Positions 1 through 8,046 of a stretch of DNA of 64,000 nt are shown here, piece by piece (the first letter of the stretch is position 1; every line of letters starts with the position of its first letter). The stretch is taken from positions 124,001 through 188,000 of the forward strand of contig NZ_FNAI01000009.1 in assembly GCF_900101875.1 (NCBI RefSeq), given 5' to 3'. The DNA is from Mucilaginibacter pineti. GTDB taxonomy: Bacteria; Bacteroidota; Bacteroidia; Sphingobacteriales; Sphingobacteriaceae. The notes beneath the pieces are model-generated. The model was given only the letters and a program-made list of their open reading frames with translations. It ran no database searches and was not told the origin of the DNA. Made by a program: the position numbers and the translations under genes.

Positions 1-291
1 TTATCGGGCGGTGGTATGCGCGTAAAAATTGTAGAAGGCATGGCTATGCAAAAATGTATCATATCTACATCGCTGGGTGCCGAGGGTATAAATTTTGAAA
101 ATGGTACAAATATCCTCATCGCCAACAACCAGGATGAGTTTTACCACGCCATTGAACGCTGTATTGCCGACGAAGAGTTTTGCCGTAACATAGGCATCAA
201 CGCCCGTAAGCTGGTTGAGGAGCAGCACGAGGTTAACAGGGTAACCCGCGACCTGGTGAAGTTTTACCGGGTGCTAATTAAGGGTTTATAA
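1..291 (+). CDS. Glycosyltransferase family 1/4, C-terminal fragment
   Basis: The frame is open from the window edge, so this is the last 96 codons of a gene that starts outside. The first residues (SGGGMRVKIVEGMAM, then KCIISTSLGAEGI) match the nucleotide-sugar binding C-terminal half of GT-B glycosyltransferases, where a G-rich loop and an E in the EGMAM-type helix contact the donor. The tail is the usual C-terminal helix pair. It probably acts in the cytoplasm on cell-surface polysaccharide, but the substrate cannot be read from this fragment. The next gene begins 101 bp downstream with its own promoter. Confidence 0.8.
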   Translation, partial: LSGGGMRVKIVEGMAMQKCIISTSLGAEGINFENGTNILIANNQDEFYHAIERCIADEEFCRNIGINARKLVEEQHEVNRVTRDLVKFYRVLIKGL

Positions 292-364
292 GTCTGCCCC
301 TCCCTGGAACAAATCCGGTCGCTGTTAATTTCCAATCCACCCGAATTTTCCACTTAGAAATAAT

Positions 365-373
365 TACTTTTGC
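365..373 (+). promoter_or_regulatory. -7 box of gcvT promoter
   Basis: TACTTTTGC matches the Bacteroidota -7 consensus TAnnTTTG. It lies 19 bp before the gcvT ATG, giving a very short leader and no Shine-Dalgarno sequence. A clear TTG at -33 is not seen. Confidence 0.6.
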
Positions 374-392
374 GGCTTATTATACAGTTTGC

Positions 393-1472
393 ATGAAGAA
401 TACTGCTTTAACCAATGTACATATAAAAACAGGCGCCAAGATGGTGCCGTTTGCTGGTTACAACATGCCCGTACAATACGCGGGTATTAATGCCGAACAC
501 GAAACCGTGCGTAAAGCCGTTGGCGTGTTTGACGTAAGCCACATGGGCGAGTTTATTTTAAAAGGAGATAACGCGCTTGATCTTATACAACGTGTTACCA
601 GCAACGATGCATCTAAATTATATGATGGTAAAGTGCAGTACTCGTGCCTGCCAAATGAAGATGGCGGCATTGTTGACGATTTACTGGTTTACCGTATTGA
701 CGAAAAGACCTACATGCTGGTAGTTAACGCCTCAAACATAGAAAAGGATTGGAACTGGGTATCAAAATACAACACCGGCGGTGTTGAAATGAAGGATATA
801 TCTGATCGTACCTCACTGCTGGCAATCCAGGGCCCAAAAGCGGCAGAAGCTTTGCAAAGTCTTACGGATGTTGATCTGGTATCAATGGAATACTACACCT
901 TTAAAAAAGGCACGTTCGCAGGTGTTGATAACGTAGTAATATCTGCAACGGGCTACACCGGCGCGGGCGGTTTCGAGATTTATTTCGAAAACCAATATGC
1001 CGAGCAGATCTGGGATGCCATATTTAAAGCCGGCGAACCGTTTGGCATTAAACCAATAGGTTTAGGTGCCCGCGATACCCTGCGTTTAGAGATGGGCTTT
1101 TGCCTGTATGGTAACGACATTGACGACACAACATCGCCATTAGAGGCCGGCTTAGGTTGGGTTACTAAATTCAACAAGGATTTCACCAATTCTGAAGCAC
1201 TTCAACAGCAAAAACAAGCCGGTGTAAACAAAAAACTGGTGGGTTTTGAAATGATAGAACGCGGTATCCCCCGCCATGATTACCCCATTGTTGATGCCGA
1301 TGGTAACAATATAGGCAAAGTAACATCGGGAACGCAATCGTACTCGCTTCAGAAAGCTATAGGCCTGGGCTATGTAAATACGGAATTTGCCAAAGAAGGC
1401 ACCGAAATTTATGTAAGCATCAGGGATAGTAAGGTTAAGGCGATTATTGTAAAGCCACCATTCTACAAATAG
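393..1472 (+). CDS. gcvT: Aminomethyltransferase, glycine cleavage T protein
   Basis: The 359-residue length and sequence fit GcvT. This tetrahydrofolate-dependent enzyme releases ammonia from the aminomethyl-lipoyl H protein and forms methylene-THF in glycine catabolism. The N-terminal block FAGYNMPVQY (residues 20-29), VFDVSHMGE (46-53) and the folate-pocket block GGIVDDLLVY (91-100) are present, as is GARDTLRLE in the second half. The C-terminal barrel domain is complete. It is monocistronic here: a promoter precedes it and a hairpin-forming repeat follows. The other gcv genes are not in the window. Confidence 0.96.
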   Translation: MKNTALTNVHIKTGAKMVPFAGYNMPVQYAGINAEHETVRKAVGVFDVSHMGEFILKGDNALDLIQRVTSNDASKLYDGKVQYSCLPNEDGGIVDDLLVYRIDEKTYMLVVNASNIEKDWNWVSKYNTGGVEMKDISDRTSLLAIQGPKAAEALQSLTDVDLVSMEYYTFKKGTFAGVDNVVISATGYTGAGGFEIYFENQYAEQIWDAIFKAGEPFGIKPIGLGARDTLRLEMGFCLYGNDIDDTTSPLEAGLGWVTKFNKDFTNSEALQQQKQAGVNKKLVGFEMIERGIPRHDYPIVDADGNNIGKVTSGTQSYSLQKAIGLGYVNTEFAKEGTEIYVSIRDSKVKAIIVKPPFYK

Positions 1473-1475
1473 GTT

Positions 1476-1570
1476 ACTGGTCATTAGTCATTGGTCATTA
1501 GTTGGTTTTCATTCCGGCTACGATCAACGGCTTCTATGACCAATGACTAATGACCAGTGACTAATGACTA
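1476..1570. repeat. Heptad inverted-repeat array A
   Basis: The left arm (1476-1501) is made of GTCATTA/GTCATTG-type heptads. The right arm (1533-1570) carries the reverse complement. Positions 1476-1498 and 1536-1558 are perfect 23-bp inverted copies around a 37-bp loop. The right arm runs through the start codon of the next gene (ATG at 1564). Arrays B, C and D in this window have the same design with different units. Confidence 0.85.
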
Positions 1571-2280
1571 AAAATTTACACGTTTGCCTTACTCCGGCAC
1601 TGCTGCCTCTTTTTAATGTAGAAGAGTATATAGTGGTGATCATTGATATTTTCAGGGCAACATCATCTATATGTTATGGTATTGAAAACGGTGCTGAGGC
1701 TATTATCCCGGTATCACAGGTTGAGGAGTGTTCCGCGTATAGAGAGAAAGGGCTGGATTACCTATTGGCAGCAGAGCGTGATGGAAAAGTAGTTGACGGG
1801 TTTGATTTCGGCAACTCACCATTTTCCTACACTGTCGAAAAAGTTGCAGGTAAAACCATTGTACTTACCACCACCAATGGCACGCATGCCTTGCACCTAT
1901 CGCGCAGCGCCAAAAAAATAGTCATTGGCTCATTTTTAAATTTAACAGCACTAAGCAACTGGTTAAAAATTCAAAACGAAAATATACTATTGGTTTGTGC
2001 CGGCTGGAAAAACAACTTTAACCTGGAAGACACGCTGTTTGCGGGTGCTGTTGTTAATCAATTAAAAGATAATGGTTTTGAACTGGATGATGCTGCAATA
2101 GCCGCCAATGATCTGTTTCAGATTGGTAAGGCAGATATTAACCAGTACCTCAAAAAAACCTCGCACGGCGAGCGACTCAAGAAATTGGGCATTGAAAAGG
2201 ATATAGAATTTTGCCTGCAGATAGATATCGCAACCGCTATACCCATATTGGATGGGGAACGGTTGGTGAAACTACAATAG
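1564..2280 (+). CDS. comB: 2-phosphosulfolactate phosphatase family (ComB-like)
   Basis: The 238-residue protein matches the ComB family, named for the Mg-dependent phosphatase that makes sulfolactate in coenzyme M synthesis. Family signatures are DIFRATSSI (28-36), AAERDGK (69-75), FDFGNSP (80-86) and LTTTNGTHAL (101-110). Bacteroidota carry this gene without making coenzyme M, so the physiological substrate here is unknown. The ATG lies inside the right arm of an inverted heptad repeat, so a transcript from upstream could hide the start in a hairpin. The family call is firm; the substrate is not. Confidence 0.88.
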   Translation: MTKNLHVCLTPALLPLFNVEEYIVVIIDIFRATSSICYGIENGAEAIIPVSQVEECSAYREKGLDYLLAAERDGKVVDGFDFGNSPFSYTVEKVAGKTIVLTTTNGTHALHLSRSAKKIVIGSFLNLTALSNWLKIQNENILLVCAGWKNNFNLEDTLFAGAVVNQLKDNGFELDDAAIAANDLFQIGKADINQYLKKTSHGERLKKLGIEKDIEFCLQIDIATAIPILDGERLVKLQ

Positions 2281-2295
2281 CACACTCAATAACGC

Positions 2296-3318
2296 TTACG
2301 GGAACCTGTAAAGCACGCCTAATGCCAGCCCCTCGGTCCCTTGAACACCTTTAACCGTATGCTTATCATACAGCATGGTGCCGTTTATGGTAACGTTTAT
2401 CAGCTTGTTTACACGTGCCGAAATAACCATATCCAAACGGTGAGTTATATACTCAATATTTTGGCCATAGGGTACAAATAACGCGTAACGAGCATTAAGG
2501 TGTACGTTTTTCATGATGTCCTTATCAAAAAGGGCCACCACCTGAAAAGCGAGGTCATTCTTTACAGTTTTGTTTGTATCAACCCCATAATTATCCGGGC
2601 GGAATTTTTTGATGTCCTCATTTAAAACAAATGTTTGGCGGGCGGTACCTGTACCCAAACGAAGATCAAAATACCCGGTTGGCTTATACTCAAAACCGAC
2701 TGATTCGGTTAAATAGCCTGGCGACATAAAGTTTGAGATCAGCTGGCTATCAAACTTCCCTCCGCCGAGGTCAACATAATTGAATCCCTTGTCAAACTGC
2801 GATTCAAAGGTTAACGCTCCAAATACATACCAGTGTTTTGATAGTTGCGAGGCTATCTTATTGTCATAATAAATACGGTCGTTGGTTTTGCGTTTACCCT
2901 GCCCCTTATTTTTAGCAACGCCGTAGGTAAGGTTAAGTTCAGATACGTAACTGAAGGGAGCATTGTTATATTCGGTATGGTAAATAACATTTGATCCTAA
3001 TGCTATTGAGTTTACGCCACCCGCACTATAGTTATTACTAAATGCCGATTGGCTGAAATTTAAGCCCAGCACAATGAATTTTTTCCAATGATTTACCTTG
3101 TAATCAAGCAGGGTAACGGGAATCTGTTCGCGTTGGATTTGTATAGGCCTTGCACGGGTGGGTATAGCGTTTTTACGGGAATCTATCCGTAGTTTATTAA
3201 CCTGTGCGGTGTCAATTTTAATGGAATCTATTTTCAGGGAATCGGTTTGCTGTGCTATTGCCGATATACTAAAGGTTATTGATGCCAGTAAAAGCAGTCC
3301 AAGTCTGGTTTTTAACAT
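2296..3318 (-). CDS. DUF3078 family outer-membrane protein
   Basis: The 340-residue protein has a signal peptide ending near AIAQ (residue 22). A low-complexity linker rich in D/S/K follows, then the DUF3078 pattern: W at the start of the domain, LNFSQSAFSNNYSAGGVNS, and many alternating aromatic strands ending in a terminal F-P. This fits a 12 to 14-strand outer-membrane barrel. Function is unknown for the family. The gene converges with comB (15 bp apart) and stands alone. Its upstream 317 bp hold no clear promoter box. Confidence 0.82.
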   Translation of the reverse strand: MLKTRLGLLLLASITFSISAIAQQTDSLKIDSIKIDTAQVNKLRIDSRKNAIPTRARPIQIQREQIPVTLLDYKVNHWKKFIVLGLNFSQSAFSNNYSAGGVNSIALGSNVIYHTEYNNAPFSYVSELNLTYGVAKNKGQGKRKTNDRIYYDNKIASQLSKHWYVFGALTFESQFDKGFNYVDLGGGKFDSQLISNFMSPGYLTESVGFEYKPTGYFDLRLGTGTARQTFVLNEDIKKFRPDNYGVDTNKTVKNDLAFQVVALFDKDIMKNVHLNARYALFVPYGQNIEYITHRLDMVISARVNKLINVTINGTMLYDKHTVKGVQGTEGLALGVLYRFP

Positions 3319-3635
3319 AGTAACAAATTAAAGGAAAAATCTTCTTTTTTGTACACAATAAACAAAAATGTTATAAATGCTTTCAATTAATTTAACGTTT
3401 TAGCAGTAAGCATGCATTTTTTGTTACTCAACAGTTGTGCGTGGCTTTTCATTTATATACACGCTTACAACCTGTATTTGACCTTATTAATGGCAAGCCT
3501 TTGATGGCCAAAATGGTTATGGCAATAGTTTTCAATGAATTATCCATCTTATAGATTAAAAAATCCATTTACTTAATATGCGCTTAGTAGTAGCTTTAAT
3601 AGTTCATTTACGTAAACCTTATAGCCAATATAATA
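3319..3635. other. Intergenic region, nothing recognised
   Basis: This AT-rich 317-bp space lies between two divergent genes and must hold both promoters. I see no convincing TAnnTTTG box, no long inverted repeat, no RNA gene and no conserved short ORF. Confidence 0.6.
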
Positions 3636-4046
3636 ATGAGAAACTTACTGTTATTACTCGCTTTGTGCATGATTTTTTCCTGCAAGCAGCGCACTGCCAA
3701 CAAAACCTCTAAATTATCTGGAAAGTATACCGTTGTTGGTTTTAAGGTAAAAACCGACATGCAAAAAGATGGAGGTCGATTAATTGCCGCAACTGATGGC
3801 CAAAGCTATGCCTTTAATTTTACGAGTGAAGATGCGGTTTTAATCAATCCCAAACTGGGTATGGAATATTTTTCCGATTCGGTTTTTAAATACAGGGTAA
3901 CGGATACCATATTGTTCCTGTCGGATAAAAACAGCGAACATGCTATTCGGTATCGGCGGGATGGCGAGATTTTAAACCTGTTCATCAACACAAACGGGAT
4001 TGACACTCTGCAAATAATGCCCGTTAAGCAGGCAGGATTAAACTAA
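3636..4046 (+). CDS. Small lipoprotein of unknown function
   Basis: The 136-residue protein has a short lipoprotein signal: hydrophobic LLLLLALCMIF followed by SC, so the lipidated residue is Cys16. The mature part is a small beta-rich domain (SGKYTVVGFKV, FNFTSEDAVLINP, then DTILFLSD) that resembles lipocalin-like stress lipoproteins in outline. I do not recognise a named family. It converges with the next gene, with 6 bp between the stops. It is probably anchored in the envelope and facing the periplasm. Confidence 0.65.
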   Translation: MRNLLLLLALCMIFSCKQRTANKTSKLSGKYTVVGFKVKTDMQKDGGRLIAATDGQSYAFNFTSEDAVLINPKLGMEYFSDSVFKYRVTDTILFLSDKNSEHAIRYRRDGEILNLFINTNGIDTLQIMPVKQAGLN

Positions 4047-4052
4047 TTAAGA

Positions 4053-4805
4053 TTAATTCTCTACCGGTGGTGTAATCAGCGGTGCCAGCGTGTAGGAGGT
4101 TTTATTTGAACGAAGATACCGTTTCAGGTTGTTTCTGATCATTGTTATAAATTCGTAATCGCTGGCAGTTTTAACCGTGAAGTATCCGGGGCGGTAACGA
4201 AACATGAACTCGGTCAGTTGCTGGTCCTTCAGCTGGGTTACGGTGGCTACAAAGGTGCGGTTAAAGCGATAGTCTATCACCTTTTGTTTATAGTCCTTGT
4301 CAATTATTTCACGCAGGCGATCAGCATTGCGGCCACTGCGGCTAAAAGCGTTCCAAATGGCATCAATACTTATACCTGCCCCGCCGCCTGGCGCTGCTGA
4401 TAAAAAGCTTTGATTGTATTCAGATCCGTATATTTTTGTGTAATCCCTTTTTGTGGCTGCCAGCTGTTTCTCCGGGTTAAGCATGGTGTCACGAATAACA
4501 ACTTCTTTAAGCTGTATGGCCGAACGTTTCATATAAACTGCCATTGAAGTGTTGCCTTGCACCTTAAGTGTATCGGCGTTATGGTCGCCTTTTGTAAAGA
4601 TCAGGATATCGCCGGGTTGGGCATCTATAGAAAACTCACCTTTGAAAGTATTATATACTGATTTTCCTGTAGTAGCATTAAGCACGTGTACTTTGGCAAT
4701 ACGGTCCTTGCTTTCTTTATCAAATACAATTCCCTCAACCGGCTTTTGCTGGGCAAAAACCAATGCAGGCAATATGCAGGTGAAAAAAAACAACCGTATT
4801 TTCAT
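4053..4805 (-). CDS. CarboxypepD_reg-like domain protein
   Basis: A signal peptide (residues 1-18, ending FAQ) precedes a CarboxypepD_reg-like beta-sandwich of about 80 residues (VEGIVFDKESKDRIAKVHVL, then GEFSIDAQPGD). The rest (about 100-250) is a charged helical domain with no family I can name. It is known mainly as an uncharacterised Bacteroidota secreted protein, and the sandwich domain usually serves as a structural module at the outer membrane. It lies 86 bp downstream of the LysM glucosaminidase in the same direction, so it may be the last gene of that unit. Confidence 0.7.
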   Translation of the reverse strand: MKIRLFFFTCILPALVFAQQKPVEGIVFDKESKDRIAKVHVLNATTGKSVYNTFKGEFSIDAQPGDILIFTKGDHNADTLKVQGNTSMAVYMKRSAIQLKEVVIRDTMLNPEKQLAATKRDYTKIYGSEYNQSFLSAAPGGGAGISIDAIWNAFSRSGRNADRLREIIDKDYKQKVIDYRFNRTFVATVTQLKDQQLTEFMFRYRPGYFTVKTASDYEFITMIRNNLKRYLRSNKTSYTLAPLITPPVEN

Positions 4806-4891
4806 TGTGGCGCCAAAAATAAACGTTCGGCAACGCTTGGTATACTATTTAACAACAATTAACTTATGACGAGCCTTTTATGCTCGTCCTG

Positions 4892-5755
4892 CTACTTAAC
4901 AACTATAAGCTTTTGCCCAATTTTTATACCATTATCCGGGATACTGTTTAAGGCTTTTAGTTCATCAACTGTTATTCCAAAACGTTTGGATATGTTGTAT
5001 AGTGTATCGCCCTGCTTTACAGTGTATATTTTATCGTCGGGCTTGGTTTTAGTTAGCGTGTCTGTTGTGCTGTCTTTACCAATAGTATTGTTGATCTGCG
5101 ACAGTACTCGGTCCTCGCGCTTTATCTTGGCAAGTTCGCCTTCTGGCCTGTCATATTGGTCCAGATTATATTTTACAATAATATTGATAAGCAGCTGCGG
5201 ATATTTTGGATTGGTAGCATAGCCCGCGGCCTTCAGGCCCCTGGCCCAGCCTTCGTAGTCGTTCTTATCAAGTTCAAAAAGTTTGGCGTAATTCTTCCTT
5301 TTTAAAAAGGTAGAGTGGTCACGGAAAGAATCCTCGGGATTGTCATAAACCCTAAAACATTCGTTGGCGCTGTCATCATCCTTAAAATAGCTTTTGCCTT
5401 TCCACTCACTGGTGCATTTAATACCGAAATGGTTATTGGCTATCTTGGCCAGATCGCTGTTGCCCGCGCCCGATTCAAACAGGCCCTGTGCCAGCGTAAT
5501 ACTTGCGGGGATACCATACGCATTCATTTCCTGTATAGCAATGGCTTTAAACCGCTCGATGTAGGAAATTGAGGTGTAGGGCTTGTAATTGTCAATAGCA
5601 TCGCGGTTGGCTTTCTGGATGCTGCTGTTATTGCGTTTTACTTCGCGGTTAGAGATGGTGGGTGTTGCCTTTTTACGCGCCGAGCAGGAGCTAAAGCAAA
5701 TAAATACAATAAATAATAAGTAGGCTGATCTTTGCATACCGCTAAATCTTAACAT
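4892..5755 (-). CDS. Glucosaminidase (GH73) lipoprotein with LysM domain
   Basis: A lipoprotein signal (lipobox FSSC near residue 24) is followed by a glucosaminidase/GH73 domain (about 65-215). It carries the hallmark ITLAQGLFESGAGNSDLAKIANNHFGIKC-type region, with E as the likely acid. A LysM domain closes the protein (YTVKQGDTLYNISKRFG to the C-terminus). It should cut N-acetylglucosaminyl bonds in peptidoglycan at the outer-membrane inner face. A second ATG at 5737 (MQRSAY) gives an equally good signal peptide, so the start is uncertain by six codons. It lies 34 bp after a paralogous glucosaminidase gene. Confidence 0.88.
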   Translation of the reverse strand: MLRFSGMQRSAYLLFIVFICFSSCSARKKATPTISNREVKRNNSSIQKANRDAIDNYKPYTSISYIERFKAIAIQEMNAYGIPASITLAQGLFESGAGNSDLAKIANNHFGIKCTSEWKGKSYFKDDDSANECFRVYDNPEDSFRDHSTFLKRKNYAKLFELDKNDYEGWARGLKAAGYATNPKYPQLLINIIVKYNLDQYDRPEGELAKIKREDRVLSQINNTIGKDSTTDTLTKTKPDDKIYTVKQGDTLYNISKRFGITVDELKALNSIPDNGIKIGQKLIVVK

Positions 5756-5789
5756 AAGGCGTTGTTTTAAAACACGCCAAAATAAGATT

Positions 5790-6344
5790 TTATTGTTTAG
5801 TTTCTGCTAATTGAGGTGCATCTGCCGGTTTGGCTTGCTGCTCTTCTGGTTTTTCATCCAGATCATGCAGGTCGTATTTATTGATGATACCTAAAACCTG
5901 TGCGGCCCATTTGCGGCTGCTGGCGTAACCGCTGCGCTGGATACCGTGCGCCCAGCCGGTATAATCATAATGAGTAAGCGCGTCTGCCAGGTGGCTGAAT
6001 TGCTTACGCTCTGTCATGATGCGGGCAAAATCCTGAAATGAATCAAAAACCGAGTTGTATTTTTTGTAGGATGAATGTACTTTCTTATGGTGTTTAATAA
6101 AAACTACACCGCCTCCGCCTTTTACTCCAAACTGATTATTAAGGTTTTGTGCTATGGTGCTGTTGCCGTTGGCCGATTCATGCATGGCTACACCCAAAAC
6201 GATGCTTGCCGGGATACCGGTTTGGTGCATGATGCGTATGGCATCATCTTTGAACTTATCAATATATGATTGTGAACTGTTTTTCTGTGCTGATGCAGCT
6301 AATGTTGAAATCAACAGGGTTGTAATCAGTAAGATTTTCTTCAT
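5790..6344 (-). CDS. Secreted glucosaminidase domain protein
   Basis: The 184-residue protein has a Sec signal (1-19, ASAQ) and one glucosaminidase domain (about 25-165). It shares the IPASIVLGVAMHESANG and NNQFGVKGG blocks with its downstream neighbour, so the two are tandem paralogs. It lacks LysM and a lipobox, so it is soluble in the periplasm or exported. The C-terminus is a short acidic, proline-rich tail. The start is only 3 bp after the methyltransferase stop, which implies a shared transcript. Confidence 0.86.
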   Translation of the reverse strand: MKKILLITTLLISTLAASAQKNSSQSYIDKFKDDAIRIMHQTGIPASIVLGVAMHESANGNSTIAQNLNNQFGVKGGGGVVFIKHHKKVHSSYKKYNSVFDSFQDFARIMTERKQFSHLADALTHYDYTGWAHGIQRSGYASSRKWAAQVLGIINKYDLHDLDEKPEEQQAKPADAPQLAETKQ

Positions 6345-6347
6345 AAT

Positions 6348-6986
6348 TTATTTTTTTCTGATAACCAGCAGTCCATCGCGTACTGGCAGGATGATTTTTT
6401 CTACCCTGCTATCAACAGCTATGTGGTCATTTAGTTTGCGAATCCCTTCAGTATCGGCATCTTTTTCGGGGCCGTACACTTTTCCTTTCCACAAAACATT
6501 ATCAATTATTATTAATCCTCCGGATCTGACTTTGTCAAAAACCAATTGAAAGTAAACAAAATTATTCTTTTTATCGGCATCAATAAACACTAAATCGAAA
6601 ACATCTTCTTGTAAATCAGCAATTACAGCCTCGGCCTGACCAAAATGCAGCTTTATTTTATTTTCAACATTTGTTAGTTTAAAGTGTGAATTGATGATCT
6701 CCTCCATTTCGTGGTTAACCTCAATGGTATGCAGAATACCTCCTTCGGCCAATCCCTCGGCCAGGCAAATTGCCGAGTAGCCGGTATAGGTTCCTATTTC
6801 CAGGATTCGCTTGGGCGCCACCATCTTGCTCAAAAAACTCAGCAGCCTGCCCTGGTAATGGCCAGACAGCATGTGCGGCCTCAGTACCTTGATATGCGTT
6901 TCGCGGTTAAGCTTTTGCAAAGCCTCCGGTTCCGGATCGCAATGGTCATCTAAGTATGCCTGCAAGGCAACAGGGAGAATTTCCAT
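6348..6986 (-). CDS. Class I SAM-dependent O-methyltransferase
   Basis: This is a catechol/caffeoyl-CoA O-methyltransferase type protein (Methyltransf_3). The SAM-binding block ILEIGTYTGYSAICLAEGL follows a helical N-terminus. The acidic motif VFIDADKKNNF and GLIIIDNVLWKGKV are the usual metal and substrate regions. The frame is open to 7013, but I chose the ATG at 6986 because a TATCTTTG promoter box sits at 6991-6998, inside the longer reading. From that box the message would start at or next to this ATG. The substrate is unknown. It heads the unit that runs into the two glucosaminidase genes. Confidence 0.88.
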   Translation of the reverse strand: MEILPVALQAYLDDHCDPEPEALQKLNRETHIKVLRPHMLSGHYQGRLLSFLSKMVAPKRILEIGTYTGYSAICLAEGLAEGGILHTIEVNHEMEEIINSHFKLTNVENKIKLHFGQAEAVIADLQEDVFDLVFIDADKKNNFVYFQLVFDKVRSGGLIIIDNVLWKGKVYGPEKDADTEGIRKLNDHIAVDSRVEKIILPVRDGLLVIRKK

Positions 6987-6990
6987 GCGG

Positions 6991-6998
6991 CAAAGATA
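6991..6998 (-). promoter_or_regulatory. -7 box of O-methyltransferase operon
   Basis: TATCTTTG on the minus strand is a perfect TAnnTTTG match, 4 bp before the ATG at 6986. The transcript would be leaderless or nearly so. The end of a repeat-bounded element begins only 9 bp upstream, so its arm occupies the -33 region. Confidence 0.65.
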
Positions 6999-7006
6999 GG
7001 GAATTT

Positions 7007-7545
7007 GAACCATGATTAGCTTGATTAGAGGATTTCATGATACGTGGATGCCTTTTTTCTGAACCATGATTAAAGGATTTATTGATTTTCATGATTTTAT
7101 TTTAATCTTTATTTATGGAGAGTAAAGAGTTAACCGAAAAAATAATTGGTTGTGCTATGAAAGTTCATACTACATTAGGCAACGGCTTTCAAGAAGTGAT
7201 ATATCAAAGAGCTTTAAGTATAGAAATGTCAAAAGCTGGTTTGGCATATGCAAGAGAACTTGATATGGATATTTTTTACGACGGAATTGAAATAGGAAAA
7301 AGACGGGTTGATTTTTTTGTAGAAAACCTGATCATGGTAGAATTGAAAGCCATCATCTCTTTAGAAGAAGTACATCTTGCACAAGCGATGAATTATCTTA
7401 AAGCCTATAAAATGAAAATTGGCCTCCTTATAAATTTTGGCTCAAAAAGTTTTCAATTTAAACGTGTGCATAACAACAAAATGCTTTAATCAACACAACA
7501 AGTAAACAGCATCAGGAAATCCTTTAATCAAGCTAATCATGGTTC
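7007..7545. mobile_element. Repeat-bounded GxxExxY element
   Basis: A 29-bp sequence at 7007-7035 (beginning GAACCATGATTAGC) recurs in inverted orientation at 7517-7545 with one mismatch. The two copies enclose a single gene, the GxxExxY protein. A third, inner copy of the same motif begins near 7060 (CTGAACCATGATTAAAGG). No transposase is encoded. A gene-less palindrome with the same ends (GTCTGAACC to GGTTCAGAC) lies at 28726-28807. The structure suggests a small transposable or gene-conversion unit, but no target duplication is evident, so mobility is inferred. Confidence 0.5.
7115..7489 (+). CDS. GxxExxY protein, PD-(D/E)XK nuclease-like
   Basis: The 124-residue protein has the motif that names its family, GFQEVIY at residues 24-30. 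Later come D66 in RRVDFFV and E76-L-K78 in MVELKAI, which together form a PD-(D/E)XK nuclease signature (PDDEXK_3). Family members are short, occur in multiple copies per genome and have no established role. The gene is more AT-rich than its neighbours and sits alone between 29-bp inverted repeats. It could be the enzyme that moves or maintains the element, or a passenger. Family call firm; activity inferred. Confidence 0.85.
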   Translation: MESKELTEKIIGCAMKVHTTLGNGFQEVIYQRALSIEMSKAGLAYARELDMDIFYDGIEIGKRRVDFFVENLIMVELKAIISLEEVHLAQAMNYLKAYKMKIGLLINFGSKSFQFKRVHNNKML

Positions 7546-7562
7546 AGAAACAAAATCAGCGG

Positions 7563-7985
7563 TCATAACTTCCGCCAAACTTCTGTAAATGCCGTTCCAT
7601 CTTTAAATGTGAAATTAAGCGTCAACTGCTTTTTATCTTCGCTAAACCGGTAGTTTATTTTAAAGCCCTGGCCAAGCGGATCGTCTGATTTTTCGAGCCT
7701 ATACAATGCTGTTTCCGTATAACTTTGGGCATTGTCGATAGTATACTTCCCGCTGTGCGAAATTACCGAACCAGTATTCCTGATTTGTAAATTCGCAAAA
7801 GTGCCGTCGGAATTAAACATTTTTAAATAACCCGGACCGGCACTTTGTAAGTCTTGCCCGTTAGTTGAGCCTTTAGATAGTTCCCAGATACCCACAAATG
7901 CTTTTTTATTGGATTGTGCAAAAGCAGCGGACGCAACAAAATAAAGGCATAGGAAAGCCGCAATAAGTTTCAGGTTGGTTTTCAT
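7563..7985 (-). CDS. Lipocalin-like secreted protein (DUF4488 type)
   Basis: A signal peptide (1-23, AFAQ) precedes a domain of about 115 residues that starts FVGIWELSKGS and ends FTEVWRKL. This layout, with a G-x-W near the start and a closing W-R-K, is typical of small lipocalin-like domains such as DUF4488 found in Bacteroidota. Such proteins are thought to bind small hydrophobic ligands in the periplasm, but no ligand can be named. It begins 61 bp from the ruvX stop and may share its transcript. Confidence 0.65.
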   Translation of the reverse strand: MKTNLKLIAAFLCLYFVASAAFAQSNKKAFVGIWELSKGSTNGQDLQSAGPGYLKMFNSDGTFANLQIRNTGSVISHSGKYTIDNAQSYTETALYRLEKSDDPLGQGFKINYRFSEDKKQLTLNFTFKDGTAFTEVWRKL

Positions 7986-8046
7986 AATATTTCAGGTTTA
8001 CTGGTTAATCCAAATGTATAAAAAAACCGAAACTAAATGGATGGTA

